From Azadirachta indica (Eukaryota > Streptophyta > Magnoliopsida > Sapindales > Meliaceae), in NCBI GenBank assembly GCA_022749755.1, contig CM040448.1, forward strand, positions 13,886,481 to 13,950,480: 64,000 nt of DNA, given 5' to 3'. The translations under genes and the position numbers were made by a program. The notes beneath the pieces were generated by a model. That model had not been told where the DNA came from. It did no database searches and saw only the letters and a program-made list of their open reading frames with translations. This document shows positions 1 to 12,420 of the stretch, in pieces (positions within the stretch are counted from its first letter, which is position 1; each line of letters starts with the position of its first letter).

Positions 1-362
1 AGTTAAACTATAATTAAAAGAATAATAATTAAAGTTTAAAGCAGCTAGCATACTTGGGGGTTTGGGTTTTGATATATTCTTTAGTAATTATTACTTTTCC
101 AGTATTGATCATGTAAGTTTCTTTAATTATAATTCACATTTCCATGCATGAATTTCACGTAAGGGCCGGGAGTATTCATCTTCAAGAAAGTGAAAAGCCA
201 AGAATTCAACTGGATGATCACTTTATTAATTAAAACCTGAGGCCGAGGAAAAATACATTAATTAATTCTAGTACCTTACCGTGTCTTAAATTATTTCACT
301 AATTATCGGAGCTGATTTGTGAGCTCATCAAAGTCTACTCCTTTACTTTTTCATTGTTAATC
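1..362 (+). promoter_or_regulatory. 5' flank of A1
   Basis: Matches the 5' flank of A2 at 14240-14630 (gcagctagc, ttggatatattcttta, catgcatga, gaggccgaggaaa). Contains the untranslated leader of A1, ending tcattgttaatcat before gtaagt. Nothing else is seen. Confidence 0.5.
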
Positions 363-769
363 ATGTAAGTAACCTTACTTTTCATTAATTTTTTGTTTTG
401 CTATTAATTACAATATCATGGGATTTTTCCAATCTATATTCGTCATTGATTACATCGCTCTATCTAAGTGTTTTTTATTTTAATTTCTTAATCAATTTTT
501 AATGTTGCATCAAAAGTTACCTAAAAATTAACAAAATCTAGCCAACCAGTTTCGATTGCTTCATATTGTGTATGATAGTAACTATTTCTGAACTCAACCA
601 ACTTAAGTTACCTACAGAGATTTTAACCTCTTTGCTTTTTTATATATGCGACTTATTTTATACGTGATTAATTTTTGACATTTTGTGCGGTTTGTGATTT
701 ATTTTTATAGAAATTAATATATTTCGTAGTGAAGGAATTCATATGAGACAGGGACATGAACTGATCTAC

Positions 770-801
<32 letters not shown>

Positions 802-3356
802 TTTGGATTTATTAGGTCAAATCATGAGAAGAAATGAAAGAATAAATGGAGATGGAATATATTAAACCGAAAGAGTCCCCTGGGAGATTGGGCTTTTGTT
901 CTATTGTGTATGACAACAATAGATACCGATGCTACGTTTCTACGAACTCTTGAGATAGATAATGGAAAAAAGCGCGTTGTGATAGACCAATTTATATAAT
1001 CTATACTCTTTACCAACTGCGTACTGATTTACATGAAAAAGCAAGAAAATCACTGTGGCTCATCTTCATGGTTGACTTATTGCAGTTCTTCCAGTCCCAC
1101 AGGTATCACTTAGCTAACTATAAATGTATCACGAGAACTACGTATTTCTAATAAGAAATATGTATATTAATTAATTTATGTTGTAATAATCATAAATTTG
1201 AGTGTTGATATTTAAACAAACAAACAAACAAACAATTCTCTCTCTCCTTTTTTTTGGAAAAAAAATGGTTTTTTGATACAGATTGATGAATGCTTTTAAA
1301 AATAATATCAAGGAATCGATCATAACAATTATATATCATATGACTAATTAGTGCTGGCTCTAAACTACGCAGGTGTTGGTTAGTTCTGATCCGGAGATGT
1401 TTATACTTGCAGTCCGCTTCTTGGTTGTACTGCTTGTGTTAAAGAATATTCGAATGTTACCACTGTTTAGGAAAATGAAGTTGAAAGACATCGAAGAAAT
1501 AATATTTGCCTTGGCTGTTTTCATTCATGCTTTTGTAGGAGCCAGTGGTGTGAGTAATAACATGAGATCTACACAATCTATTCATTGATTAAAAAAATTT
1601 AAATTTTATTTATATATATGCTGCTTGCTAATTGTGATTTAAAATTGAAAAGGAAAAATAAAAATTTACTTGGTGGTGATGGTTTTAGGTTTTTGGAGCC
1701 CTATGGTACTTTTTGGCAGTAAAAAGAGAGACAGCATGCTGGAAGAAAGCCTTGCAAGTGCGTCCAGGAAACTACACATATCTTAATGAATTATGCTCTA
1801 AAACCAACTACAACTATAATTTCGGAATATTCGAAGAAGCCCTCACTTCCGGTATTGCGGACGCTAAGACTCCTGAAAGTTAGAAGAAGTCTGTTTATTG
1901 TTTTAGATGGGGCCTGCAAAGTCTCAGGGTTTTATATATATTGATTTCTTTTGAGCTTAATTTTAAGATGGATAGAATTATTTTTTTAATTAATTCTTAT
2001 AATATGTTATAATTTAATTAATTTCCTTCTTTTGAGGATATATATACACACTCATGTTACGACTTACATGCATTTCATCAATTGATGGGTTATTAATTAA
2101 TTTGCAGTGGTTTTGGGAATGGCCTCCAAGTAAGTACTGACAATGAGGAAAACATCTTTGTTCAATCGATTACCTTGGTTGGCGTATTATTACTTGTGGT
2201 TTCAATTGGATTAGTCCAGGTTTGTGTGTGTGTTAACATGCTCTAGAAATTAACCGCACAATCTTCTGAAACGTACAGATATTATAGATCACTATGTCAC
2301 AAATATCAGGGAAATCGCATCAAAGAAAAAAGAGATAAGGCACATGCTAGATCGGTGGAAGCCCTTTAAACAGTTTCCGGACTACCTCAAAAAGCAAATT
2401 AAGAAATTTCTACCAGAGAAAAATGCGGAAAACCGCTGACGTCATTCTAGAAAATGTGCTCAATAATCTTACCGAGGAACTTAAAAGGGAGGCAAAGGAG
2501 AAACTTTTCTTACCTTTGCTACAGCAAGTGAATATATCTCTTGCCCGTATAGGTGTCCGTCAGTAGACTTTAATTGTTTAAATAATTGACTAGTAAAGTA
2601 GGCTTTCAATTTGTGATGGATTTTTCTCTATTGTATTATTTTTCTCGACTCAATATATATATATATATAAGATGGAGTTAGCTAGAAGTACAATTTCCTC
2701 ATCTGAAGTAATTAAAATGACACCTACAAGTTCGTAACATTGATCTTCAATGCATCTAGCTTTACATTAATCTTCCAATAATATTGGATGGATGCATGCA
2801 TGCATTCATTTTCATTCTTATTCTTGTGTTATTGTATGTATATATACATCAAGGTAAAAGAATTTTCGGAGTGGAGAAAAGATTTGTTGGAAGAACTGTG
2901 TAAATAAGTTAAGCCAGTTTCTTATACTGCTGGCAAACACCTTGTCCAAATTGGAGACCCAGTTAGTGAGATGATGTTCGTGGTGCAAGGCGAGCTATGG
3001 ACCTACAAGACAGCTGATACAACTGCTGGTCCTGAATTTCTCAAAGAGGGTAACTTCTGCGCAAAGAACTTGTTGCTTGGCTTCAGAATTCTCCCTCTTC
3101 TAACAACCTGATCCCAACTTCAAATAGAGCCATTCAAGCCCTTACAAAAGTTGATGCATTTGCTCTTACGGCCTGTGACTTAAGAAAAGCATATGCCGAG
3201 CAAATGTCGCCAACACCTGCAGCAGAGCCTCCACGAAGTGCATCCAGTCAACGACAATTACGTGAAACTCCTTCCAGGAGTTCGGGATGGTTCAATTCAT
3301 TAAAACAGTTCCTGTTTCCGCCGCGAGGAAGGCCTACAACTGCTGAAGAAGCATAG
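363..3356 (+). pseudogene. A1: type A CNGC pseudogene
   Basis: Close copy of A2 with matching exons: exon 1 end at 364, exon 2 from 816 (loss of roughly 45 bases near 990 relative to A2), exon 3 about 1373-1552, exon 4 about 1689-1928, exon 5 about 2107-2219, exon 6 about 2280-2530, exon 7 about 2855-3356. Breaks seen: a TGA seven codons after the split AT|G start; an in-frame TAG at 1881-1883; an extra base near 2423 shifting exon 6; TAA at 2905-2907; a lost base near 3061 in the CNBD core. The pore exon reads SGFGNGLQ, so the filter triplet is GNG as in A2. No single open model is possible. Head of the first A+B block. Confidence 0.85.
771..795. repeat. (TA)n microsatellite in A1 intron 1
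   Basis: Uninterrupted TA run; absent at the matching place in A2. Confidence 0.9.
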
Positions 3357-3535
3357 ATTAATTAATATTGGTCAGATGTTGTGATTTTTATGCTTTGATT
3401 TTATTGAAGCAGTTGACGTTAATGCTGTTTTTCTTAATTATAATATATGATTGATGGCAGCAATTAATAATAATAATGGTAATGCTACTTCATCAATATT
3501 GTAAATTAATTTTAATAAAATTTGATGTTGAAGAT

Positions 3536-3961
3536 GGACTTGGATTCAGTCCTGATCTTTTCTATCCTATATTTTTAAGGATCCATTGACACGTGGCGTG
3601 AATGAAAATGAAAGGTTGAGATTATATTTTAAGAACTTTTACTAATTAATCACTACAATTTATTGCACTGAAAGATAAAAAAATAATTTTAAAATTAATT
3701 GGTATAGTTTTTAAAATACAATCTTACCCTTCCAATTAATCACTACATGGCATGAATGAAAATGGAAGGTTAAGATTATATTTTAAAAACTATACCAATT
3801 AATTTTAAAATTATTTTTTTATCTTTCAATGCAATAAATTGTAATGATTAATTGATAAAAATTCTTAAAATACAATCTCAACCTTTTATTTTCATTCATG
3901 CCACGTGTTAATAGATCATTAAAAATATAGGATAAAAAAGATCAGGACTAAATCCAAGTCC
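3536..3961. mobile_element. Fold-back MITE, Mutator-like, 426 bp
   Basis: Both ends start GGACTTGGATT(C/T)AGTCC and are inverted over most of the element, which could fold into a long hairpin. It is flanked by the 9-bp direct repeat GTTGAAGAT (3527-3535 and 3962-3970). The paralogous block lacks it: near 17938 the sequence reads straight through one copy of ttgaagat. A 9-bp target duplication with long terminal inverted repeats fits a non-autonomous Mutator-type element. No coding capacity. Confidence 0.85.
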
Positions 3962-3970
3962 GTTGAAGAT

Positions 3971-4660
3971 ATTTCAAAACTCAAGGTAAACTGGAACTTT
4001 TCCAATTCTACCTACTGCTTCTACGTCTACGGTCATTTTGTTTCTTAGCTGGAGTACTAGGAATTAAGCAATTCATAAAATTTCTGTCGCTGAGATCGTT
4101 TGAATGATGGTAATTTTTGCTCCTTCGATTTTTTTTAAAATGGATCGGTTTTCATTGTTGTGATAATGTTGAATGTGACATTGGATATATGTTCTGGAAA
4201 AGTAATTACACAATTCTTATTATTTTTTTCTGGCTCGACTATGAGAGTCAAGTCTAAGCCGCGATATCTAATTCATTGAGGAAAAAAACTATTAATGTTC
4301 AAATCACCGGCTACCGAAAAAACCAATAAAAAAACAAAAAAAAAATCTTAAATGAACGTTTCCCAGCACCAACATTCTACGCCATCTTAAATTATCTTAA
4401 TCCTTCTCCCACAAGCCGAGCTTGGAGCAGTAAGAGATAAGAGGGCCCTACAAGAAATGTGGTCAAAAATCTATAATAGAGTCCGATCACAACGGCTAGC
4501 CTACTTAATATAATAAACGTATCCTAGTGACCCATTCAATTCAAGTGCTAATCAATTTAGGAATAATCCTGCACTTCAAGAATGGTTACTCAATTCAAAG
4601 TTGCGGAAATCCAAAATTTTGCATCTTCTACTATGATATTTTGTTGTTGAAAGTTGATCA
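3971..4660 (+). promoter_or_regulatory. Spacer and 5' flank of B1
   Basis: Paralogous to 17940-18608 upstream of B2 (ggtaaa, tttttcaattct, gagggccct, atcctgcacttc) and partly to 22690-23200 upstream of B3. Conserved flank of the type B genes; no separate gene. An open frame of 72 codons at 18077-18295 in the B2 copy is not conserved here. Confidence 0.5.
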
Positions 4661-5210
4661 TGTAAGTATTTCTTTCGGGTATATGTACATGGAATTCTAC
4701 TAAGTTGATCCTAGAACAGATATTTTCTCAGCCAGTAATTGTGTAAGAGTTGAAGAGATTTGATGTCTTTAATTTTATAGCGTGCCGGAGCCATGAACAA
4801 ATCTTGATATTACTTGTGTGCTGATCTGGTACCAGGAACAGAATTTGGAGGAAGGTACAACAGGGCATCTTTCTGTGGAACTTAGATATGGAACAACTCC
4901 AGTCTCTGGAAATTTATGCAAAGATTCACATCCTGTTGTTGAAATTCAAGAGATTAGAAGCAGCGGAAAGTTGCTAAAATATAGTTTTGGCATGTTAGCC
5001 ACAAGCCAGTCTTGTGTGAAGAAAATCTTCAACATACATGGATCTTGCAGAAGTTGGATTTTTCTTATATGGTGTGTGATTGTAATCTTCGCAGATACTT
5101 GGTTTCTCTAAATTCCTGTGGTCAATGATGATAAAAAGTACATAAAATTTGACAAAGATATGTGACTGTAGCTAGTGTTGGCTGTTCAGTCTTTGATCTA
5201 TTTTAAATTA

Positions 5211-5422
5211 GGGAGAATGTCCATTACCCCTATTTTTTCAGCTAATACGCTATTACTCCCTATATTTTCTATAATATCTCATCATTTCTTTGAGTTTTGA
5301 TTTTGCCTTTAATATTTTTAATATTAAAAATAAGAATTAAGGGGGTGATAGGGTATTATATAAAATATAGAAAAATAATGAAACATTCGCTAAAAAAATA
5401 GAGAGGTAATGAACATTCTCTC
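5211..5422. mobile_element. MITE of 212 bp inside B1 exon 2
   Basis: Ends GGGAGAATGTCCATTACC and, inverted, GAGAGAATGTTCATTACC form imperfect terminal inverted repeats of nearly 40 bp. The 9-bp direct repeat TTTAAATTA flanks it (5202-5210 and 5423-5431). The matching place in B2 (near 19150) has no insert. It interrupts the region coding for the S2 segment of the channel. Confidence 0.82.
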
Positions 5423-5588
5423 TTTAAATTATTGATAATATTTTCAAAATGCACATTGCTATATGGAATCGTGCAAGAAAACAATCATGGCTATTTTTCC
5501 TCGTTGATTTTTTAATTATTCTTCCCACCCCACAAATAAGACAGAGTCGTTCGTAGCTAAAATTTCTTTCTATTATACTATTAATATT

Positions 5589-5743
5589 TGTGGAGAAATA
5601 AATTGTATTTCTTAAGTAAATATGATATAAATACAAAGGTATATATAAGCTAAAATAATCACTAGTAGATAACATCTTTACTCTACTATCTAACATATTC
5701 TCTACTAATAACTATTATGCTAAATACATGAATAATCTTAACA
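5589..5743 (-). repeat. 3' LTR (minus-strand sense) of the 2.1-kb element
   Basis: 155-bp terminal repeat matching 7504-7672; ends in TGTTAAG on the minus strand directly after the GAGGGGG purine tract. Confidence 0.8.
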
Positions 5744-5869
5744 CCCCCTCAAACTCAAGTTAGTAAGACAAACTTGAGTTTGCAATATAAAAATAAATTC
5801 AAAGCATTTAAAAGAATATAAGACCCCTTAAAAAGATAAAGAAACTAATATCGAAACTCCTAAAGAAAT

Positions 5870-6175
5870 GGAATATAAATTGAGACTCTTGAAAGAGTGA
5901 AAGACAGATTTGAACTCCTTAAAAAGTAATAAACATATTGAGACTCTCAAAAGAGTGAAAGGGACAGATTGAGACTCTAAAAAAAGTGAAAATTAGATTA
6001 AAACTCCCCGAAGAGTAAGAAATTTGATTGAAAATTAGATTAAAACTCTTGAAAGAATAGGAAATTGGATTAAAACTCTCTAAGGAGTAAGAAACTAAAT
6101 TAGAGCTCTCAAAGGAAAATAAAACTTGATTGGAAAATAAATGACTCTCAAAAGAGCTATGGGAGACCAAGAGAC
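5870..6175. repeat. Degenerate tandem repeat inside the LTR element
   Basis: About nine imperfect units of roughly 30-35 bases built round gattgagactctcaaaagag with variants such as attaaaactctctaaggag. Each unit carries a small inverted pair (actct...agagt). It follows the polypurine tract on the 3' side of the element. Confidence 0.7.
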
Positions 6176-7503
6176 TCTAGAAAAGAGTCGGATCATTCGA
6201 TCCGAAAATATAGGGGTTAAATTGAGCAAGAGGGATGATGCTAAGGACATGGTTATAATTGAGTGGGCGACCTAAATGACAAGACATCTTAAATTATTGT
6301 GGTTGATAGATAAAAGACAAAATACACTAAAAGACAAACGGGTGAGTGGTAAAGCAACAAAGTTTGAGGACCTGAATGACATTAATCATGAGAGTTGAAT
6401 GATAAAAGACAAACTTTGCAAAATGAGAAAGTTGGCAGTTAACCGATAAATGATAAAATTTCGCAATAACCGAGATGATAGGCCTGATGTGGGCATTTGG
6501 GTTATGGAAAACGAAGAAAAGACAGATGGTTTTCGATTGTCGACTGTTACATTTTGGTTTGGAGTAAAGAAGAGAAATTGGCCGGAAACCAGTGGCCGGA
6601 AAGAGAACTCGAAGGCCACAGAAAAGAACGATTAAGAAATATTGAATCAAACTGGACTGAGGGTAAAATGATACACATTGGAAAAACGGTCAAATCGGCG
6701 ATCTAGAAGCATCCGCAATTGCTTGTCTCAGATCTATGAAACTGCAACACGAACTTAGAAGTGAAGACCACCATTGGAATGACCAGAAAGTACTGATTGA
6801 GGTGGAGACGGCGGTGTGAAGAACGGATGTAAGCAAAGGAGGAGCGGCCTCAGAAGATGGCGGGTGCAGGTTCGGTCACAATAGTTGTCGGAACTGTGGG
6901 CAACGGAAGTGAGAAAACCAAGTTGATGGAAACGTTGGCGGCTGGATTCTGAGCTTAATGACAATGGCAGCGAGAGAAGACTCGCCGGAAACGGACAGAT
7001 TGGCGATCACAAGTCTTGACGAAAAGAAATTTTCGGGCCGGGTGTATGACGGTGTGTGTAGTCGAATGGAAGCCACGATCATGCTGGCCGGTGCGTTTTG
7101 AACGTAATGAGGTCGGCGATGATGCAAACTGAGCGGTTAAATTGGCTGCGAGTGTTCTCACACACGGATGCAGGCGGCGCGTGTATTTGACGCGCGGTGT
7201 ACGTCGGCAACAGTGTTTTGTTTTTTTAAAGGTTGCAGAATTGGAAACTGACCCGAAAAATGTAAAGAAGTTTAGAATTGAGAGGAACAGGATTGAAAAC
7301 AAAACAACCCTCAAAAGATTTGAAAACCAAGCAAAATAACCATTAAAGGCCGAAGAGTTTTACAAAAGTGGAGTGGCGGCTGATTGACAGAGAAGTGCAG
7401 CGGAAGTGAAGGTGGTAGCGCGTGCACCGTGATTGCGCACGCGCTGGAAGGAAAAATCAGCGCAAAGGGAAAATCAGAGAAGAGGGTTTGGCTCTGATAT
7501 GTT

Positions 7504-7672
7504 TGTGGGGAAATAAATTGTATTTCTTAAGTAAAAATGAGACAAATACAAAGCATATATAGGCTAAAATAATCACTATTACAACCAATAACTATTATAT
7601 AACATCTTTATTGTACTATCTAACATATTCTCAATTAAGAACTATTACGTTGAATACATTGATAATTTTAAC
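7504..7672 (-). repeat. 5' LTR (minus-strand sense) of the 2.1-kb element
   Basis: 169-bp terminal repeat; followed on the minus strand by an almost complete initiator-tRNA primer-binding site. Small indels against the other LTR show the insertion is not recent. Confidence 0.8.
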
Positions 7673-9719
7673 TGATACTTATACAAAAGTTTGACTCCAA
7701 ACTGTCCGGGTGCTGCTGGATTTAGTTCCGATACATAGAATAAGAGGTGCAGAATTTCTGTTTTTTGTGAAATTCTTTCTTTTGCAACATTTGTTAAGGA
7801 CAGTCCAAATATAGAAAGTGTATATAAAAGCACAGGTTCCAAGCAAACCTGCTGAATTGGCTCTTGGGTTCAGCTTCTCTTACATACAAACTAGTAATGT
7901 AAGTTAAATAACTACTTACCGCGTTGATCTATGTGATTAAAATATCTTGTGTCTGTTAAAGTTTTGAGTACTTATAGTCTAAAATTTTCCTGGGCTCTGT
8001 TTTGCATAAAAATGATACTTGCTAATGTTCTGTTTAGGCTCCAAAAAGCCCGATCTTGATACATGCCTATTCGAATTGCATGTTGAAGTAGTTTCCTTGT
8101 CATTATCATATTACTTGACTGACACGAGATTGTTTCTTAACTGTGCATACTTCTGTCATCAAAAACTGAACTTACTAATCTTTTAGGTAATTGGAGCCTT
8201 GTGGTATTTTTTGGCCATAGAAACCGAGTCTCTGTGCTGGAAGAAAGCCTGCTTCAATCATGGTAGCTGCGGCGATGAATCCTTTCACTGTGATGACCAT
8301 TTAGGAGACTACAAATTTCTAAATGATTTCTGCCCTCCACAGACACAGAATTCAACAGTCTTTGATTCTGGAATACTCAGTGATACCTTTCAATCTGGTG
8401 TTGTGGAGACAACAGATTTTAAGACGAGGCTTTACTATTGTTTCCCATGGGGACTGCAAAATCTCAGGTTTGTCAATATAAGAAACTTATGTAGATTGAC
8501 TTGATTACCATGTGATTAGCTGGTTTCTAGTGCTGAAATTGTTCTGTTTCCTTTATTTTCAGCTCATATATGCATGCATCTAGTACCGGTTGTTGACACA
8601 TATATTCAAATGCTCAACCTATGCCTTGATTTTTGCTACTCTTCAGATTATGGAACTTACAATTTACGATTTAGCATCTGATATATACATTGTGAATTCC
8701 ATTTTTTGCAGTTCTTTTGGTCAAGGCTCCAAACAAGTATCAATCCCTTGGAAAATATCTTTGCAATTTGCATTACTGCCTCTGGCATGTGGCTGCTTGT
8801 TATTTTGGTTGGAAAAACCTAGGTAGGTATTTTTCTGTCACTTAGCTCTGAAATCAATCTTATATTCTTCAGATAAATCCTAGCATATTTCAATCTCCAT
8901 GAACTATGCTCCTTGTGGAACAGACTTATACAAAATCTGGATCTGTATCAGACAGTATAAGACAGAGGGAAAAAGACTTAGAGCAGTGGCTTCCTTTTAG
9001 AAAACTTTCTCAAAATCTGCAACAGCAGATCAAGTACCAGCTGTACAAATGGCAAGAAACCAGGGATTTCAATAAAGAAAATTTGGTCAATAATCTTCCC
9101 GAGGACCTTGGAAGAGAGATCAAATGTGAACTCTGCGTAGAACTGCTCAAGAAAGTGAGTTTCTTTTCTCTTATAGAATTGCTTGATATAGTAAGTATAC
9201 ATTCTCGGTATCATTTTTAATGTGATCCAAGGTAGAAGAGCTTGGAAAGTGTAGCAAAGCATCGTTGGAGGATCTGTGTGAATCTATCAAACCATTTGTC
9301 TACACGGAGAGCTCTTACACTGTCCACGAGGGAAGCTCAATCCATAAGATGCTCTGTGTGGTGCAAGGAAACCTATGGATTCACAGCACTGGAAACACAA
9401 CAGCTGCCCCTCCGAGCACTGATAACTATGTCTATGATGGCAATGTTTATGGAGAAGAACTTGTTTCTTGGGCTCAGGAGTACACTAAAATTGACCCTTC
9501 TTCGCCTAACATCCCTATTGCGACCAGAAGTATTCATGCCCTTACAAAAATGGACGCATTTTTTCTGACAGCTGATGACTTAAAAAATCTAGCAATAACC
9601 AAGTGCAGTAGGACAGCTTGATTCATGCAAGCCACAAGATTCATAAAACTATTCCTGGGCGATGTAAAAGGAATTTTCTCATGTTCTAGAATGAGTACGC
9701 AAACATTAACATTTACTAA

Positions 9720-11400
9720 GAGCAATAAGCACCACTAATAATGTCCGAGCACATCCAGAGAGTTGCTGCAGAACAATAAACTAGTCAAATCCTGTGCTTT
9801 GTAACATACATAGTTATGGCTATTTTTCCATATGAAAATCATAAATTATATCTTGCTTCCGAGTATTAATAAATCTCGTAGAAGTTGCTTGTATGCTGGT
9901 TAGAGTTGAATATTTAATCTTTTTATCGTAGTATTAACTTGTATGAACAAATAAATTTTTGTTTGATTTAATTTTAGTATTTATAGTTTGCAGGGACTAT
10001 TCCTGATTCCAGTTTGGCTCGCTTCCTGAAACTTCCAGTTCAGTTTGATACGAACCAAAAAAGTAGCGGTTCGGCTTTTTTAAGACTGGAGCTTAATTTT
10101 TTAAGACCAGTATATTTATTTCATTGAAATAAAACCTTACGTTCCATTATCTAGGCTTTACTTACTAAAGTTGAAGCCATTAAATTACTGGAATTATTTT
10201 GACATAAGTATATAATTTTTTATTTTTTTATTATTATTATTTTTTATTAAGATAAGGAGATTGACAAAATTTAAATTATTATTAAATCTTCTTAACTGTT
10301 TTTAGGATAGTGTTTTAAAATTGAGTGGGAGCAAATCAAACTGCACCCTAAACCACTTCGACTAATTCTCGAATAAGATTATAAAAATACCTATTAAAAA
10401 ATTTTCAAGTCTTTTAAAGTTTATTCTATTATATTAATTAATTTTAGTAATTCTAAAAATACCTATTAAACTCATTTTTAATTAAAAATAACGATTATAT
10501 CCTTACGCAATAATTATTATTTAACAAAAATAACCACTAAACAGTAAAATATAATATATTTATCTAAAATATAATATTTACTAATATACAATAAATTTAT
10601 TTATTTTTATAATATACTTTTTTTCATTATTTTATTATATTTTAACTATATATACTATTTAAATTAAAAAATATTGTATTGTAAATCTGTTATACAATAA
10701 AAATATTTATAAATTTATATTTTGTTAATAAATTAGTATATATTTATATTCCTTACTTTATTTAATTTATAATACGTAATACTATATTGGATTGCAAATA
10801 TGTTATAAAATAAATAAATTTATATTTTTATTATAATATATTAAAAAATATTTTATTGTCATTATATTATAAAATAAATATTTTATCACTCTTATTATAT
10901 TAAAATCTTAATTAAGAGCTTAAAATAATTTTTTTTCTGAGCTAACTACCTATAAATAGGGGTATAATTATTATGTTATAATTAATAAAATTTTAATGGA
11001 TATTTTTAAACTATCAAGGTTTATTAGTCCAATAATTCAAACTTTAATTACCTTTAAACCCTTTTTCATAATTTAATTTATATACAAGATTTACTGAAAC
11101 TATACAGATCAGAATGGATCGCATCAGTGAGCTTCAAATCAAGCCGGTCGATGATCATATGAGGTTGGGTCGGATCAGTTCGGCTTATGCTTAGTAATCT
11201 TGGGTTCACTATTCGGCTTATAAGTAGATAAAGCGCACTTCATGGTTGGGCTTAAGTTACCGCGTCTTGACTCAATTTGCGAAAATATCTCAAACGTCAT
11301 GCAGTGACATCTGTTGTCAATGTTTAGATAATTTCATATCTCAGCCGTTATTCTCACCATAAATATAATAATCATAAATGTTGAACCAAGCAATAATTTT
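9720..11400. other. AT-rich tail of the first A+B block
   Basis: Matches 21100-22345 in the second block, including ttcggtt-type runs (gaaccaaaaaagtagcggtt against gagctaaaaaaggagcagtt) and the stretch cacttcatggttgggcttaa near 11238. Probably an old non-coding element carried in the ancestral block. No gene seen. Confidence 0.5.
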
Positions 11401-11471
11401 CGCCTTGCAATTTAACGAGATAACACTAATATTCATATTACTAATTAATTATGTGTATGTATTACGGGCAG

Positions 11472-12310
11472 GTGCTGGTTTAGTTATCATCCAAAGGACT
11501 TTCTAATCGCATTCCACTTCTTGCTAGCAACACTTAAGGATTATCCGAAGGTTCCCACTCTTCATTTCGAGAGAATAAACATGGGAAATGAATGTGCATT
11601 TGGTTGAAAGAATTGAGAAGGAATGGAAAGAAATTGAGAGAGAAGAAGGACCGATTTATTTGGTTGTCCAAAATAAGATGGGACAAGAATTTCTTAGGAA
11701 TCCTTATTCTATCAAAGGATTTCCTGTCCCAATAGATATTTTATTGCGATATTTATTAAAAAGGAAAAAAAAATAATTTAAGATATATATTATTATGTAT
11801 ATGTAATAAATAGTGCAATATCTACTCACACTTGACATAACCATTACACACTCATTTATAGATAAGAGTTTGAATTTCAATAATATTTATTTTTGTCCCC
11901 GAGGACTGACCGATATAGTTATGAGTGTCAGTTAATTAAGTTAGAAAAAAAAAAAGAAGCAAATGATGAAAATATATGGTAAGTGATAAATGCAATTTTG
12001 TTTTCAAATTCAGTTTAAGGAATTTTGTATGTAGAAATTAAGTTGATGTAAACTGATTTGGATTCAGCTCAACTTCACATTGTTAAGGGTTAATTGAAAA
12101 AATAAATAAATAAATGTCTAAGGTAATGAAAATTTTTCAAATAGAAAATAGATGGGAAATGGATAATTAGGCATTTTCCTTTATTTGATTTTTTTAATTT
12201 AAGCTACTTGAAATCTTATGGTACATTTTTTGTCCATAATAAGAGAAACTGCATGCTGGAGAAAGGCCTACATAAATCATAAATACAGATGCCGTGCTGC
12301 TTTATTTTAT
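11472..12310 (+). pseudogene. Type A CNGC relic (S4 exon and pore-side exon)
   Basis: At 11472-11560, after an AG acceptor, the sequence follows A2 exon 3 base by base in many places (gtgctggtt, ttccacttcttgct, ccgaaggttcccact) but has stops. At about 12205-12300 a second block resembles exon 4 (cttatggtacattttttg, gagaaactgcatgctggaga). Between them lies unrelated AT-rich DNA with a 62-codon open frame at 11588-11776 that matches nothing I know. A third type A copy, cut at its right side by the LTR at 12421. Confidence 0.6.
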
Positions 12311-12420
12311 ATTTGGATATGAATTTCTTAATCTGAATTTTTGAAATGGTGCGACATAAATTCTTAACTGTACGGATGGCCTTTTTAAATTTTTTATTTT
12401 GGCTTTGCCCCAAGGGTGGT

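Larger units (their letters stand above)
5589..7672 (-). mobile_element. Non-autonomous LTR retrotransposon, Copia-like ends, about 2.1 kb
   Basis: Two direct repeats, 5589-5743 and 7504-7672, share long identical runs (ggctaaaataatcacta, taacatctttatt-like, tctaacatattctc). Read on the minus strand the LTR begins TGTTAAGATT and ends CTCCACA. Next to the right LTR the minus strand reads TATCAGAGCC, matching the usual initiator-Met tRNA primer site (TGGTATCAGAGCC); next to the left LTR it reads TTTGAGGGGG, a polypurine tract. The internal 1.76 kb shows no gag, protease, RT or integrase; open frames there overlap on both strands and match nothing I know. I see no clean target duplication. It separates exons 2 and 3 of B1. 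Confidence 0.82.
4661..9700 (+). pseudogene. B1: type B CNGC pseudogene broken by a MITE and an LTR element
   Basis: Exon 1 ends at 4661; exon 2 runs from 4836 (EQNLEEGTTGHLSVELR) to about 5540 but has a TAA after DTWFL and a 212-bp MITE inside it. An LTR element lies at 5589-7672. Exon 3 is badly decayed (about 7690-7894; VKFFLLQHLLRT-like S4 remnant ending at a gtaagt donor). Exon 4 (8187-8467) is open: VIGALWYFLAIETESLCW to CFPWGLQNL. Exon 5 (8712-8822) is 111 nt instead of 112, frameshifting after the GQG filter, and ends in a TAG codon where paralogs have CAG. Exon 6 (8924-9154) is open. Exon 7 (9232-9621) has GEEL but stops at TGA 9619-9621 where B2 has CGA. Clearly dead as a channel, though the last three exons look recent. 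Confidence 0.85.

Noticed and set aside
5870..6175. CRISPR-like array
   Set aside because: Units are degenerate head-to-tail repeats without unique spacers, in a plant retroelement.
6327..7339. Several overlapping open frames on both strands (up to 119 codons)
   Set aside because: All lie inside the LTR element, overlap each other, and show no retroviral or cellular motif.
11588..11776. 62-codon open frame as a gene or transposase piece
   Set aside because: Lys/Glu-rich and low-complexity, no recognised domain, lies inside a CNGC relic; possibly part of an unrecognised insertion.
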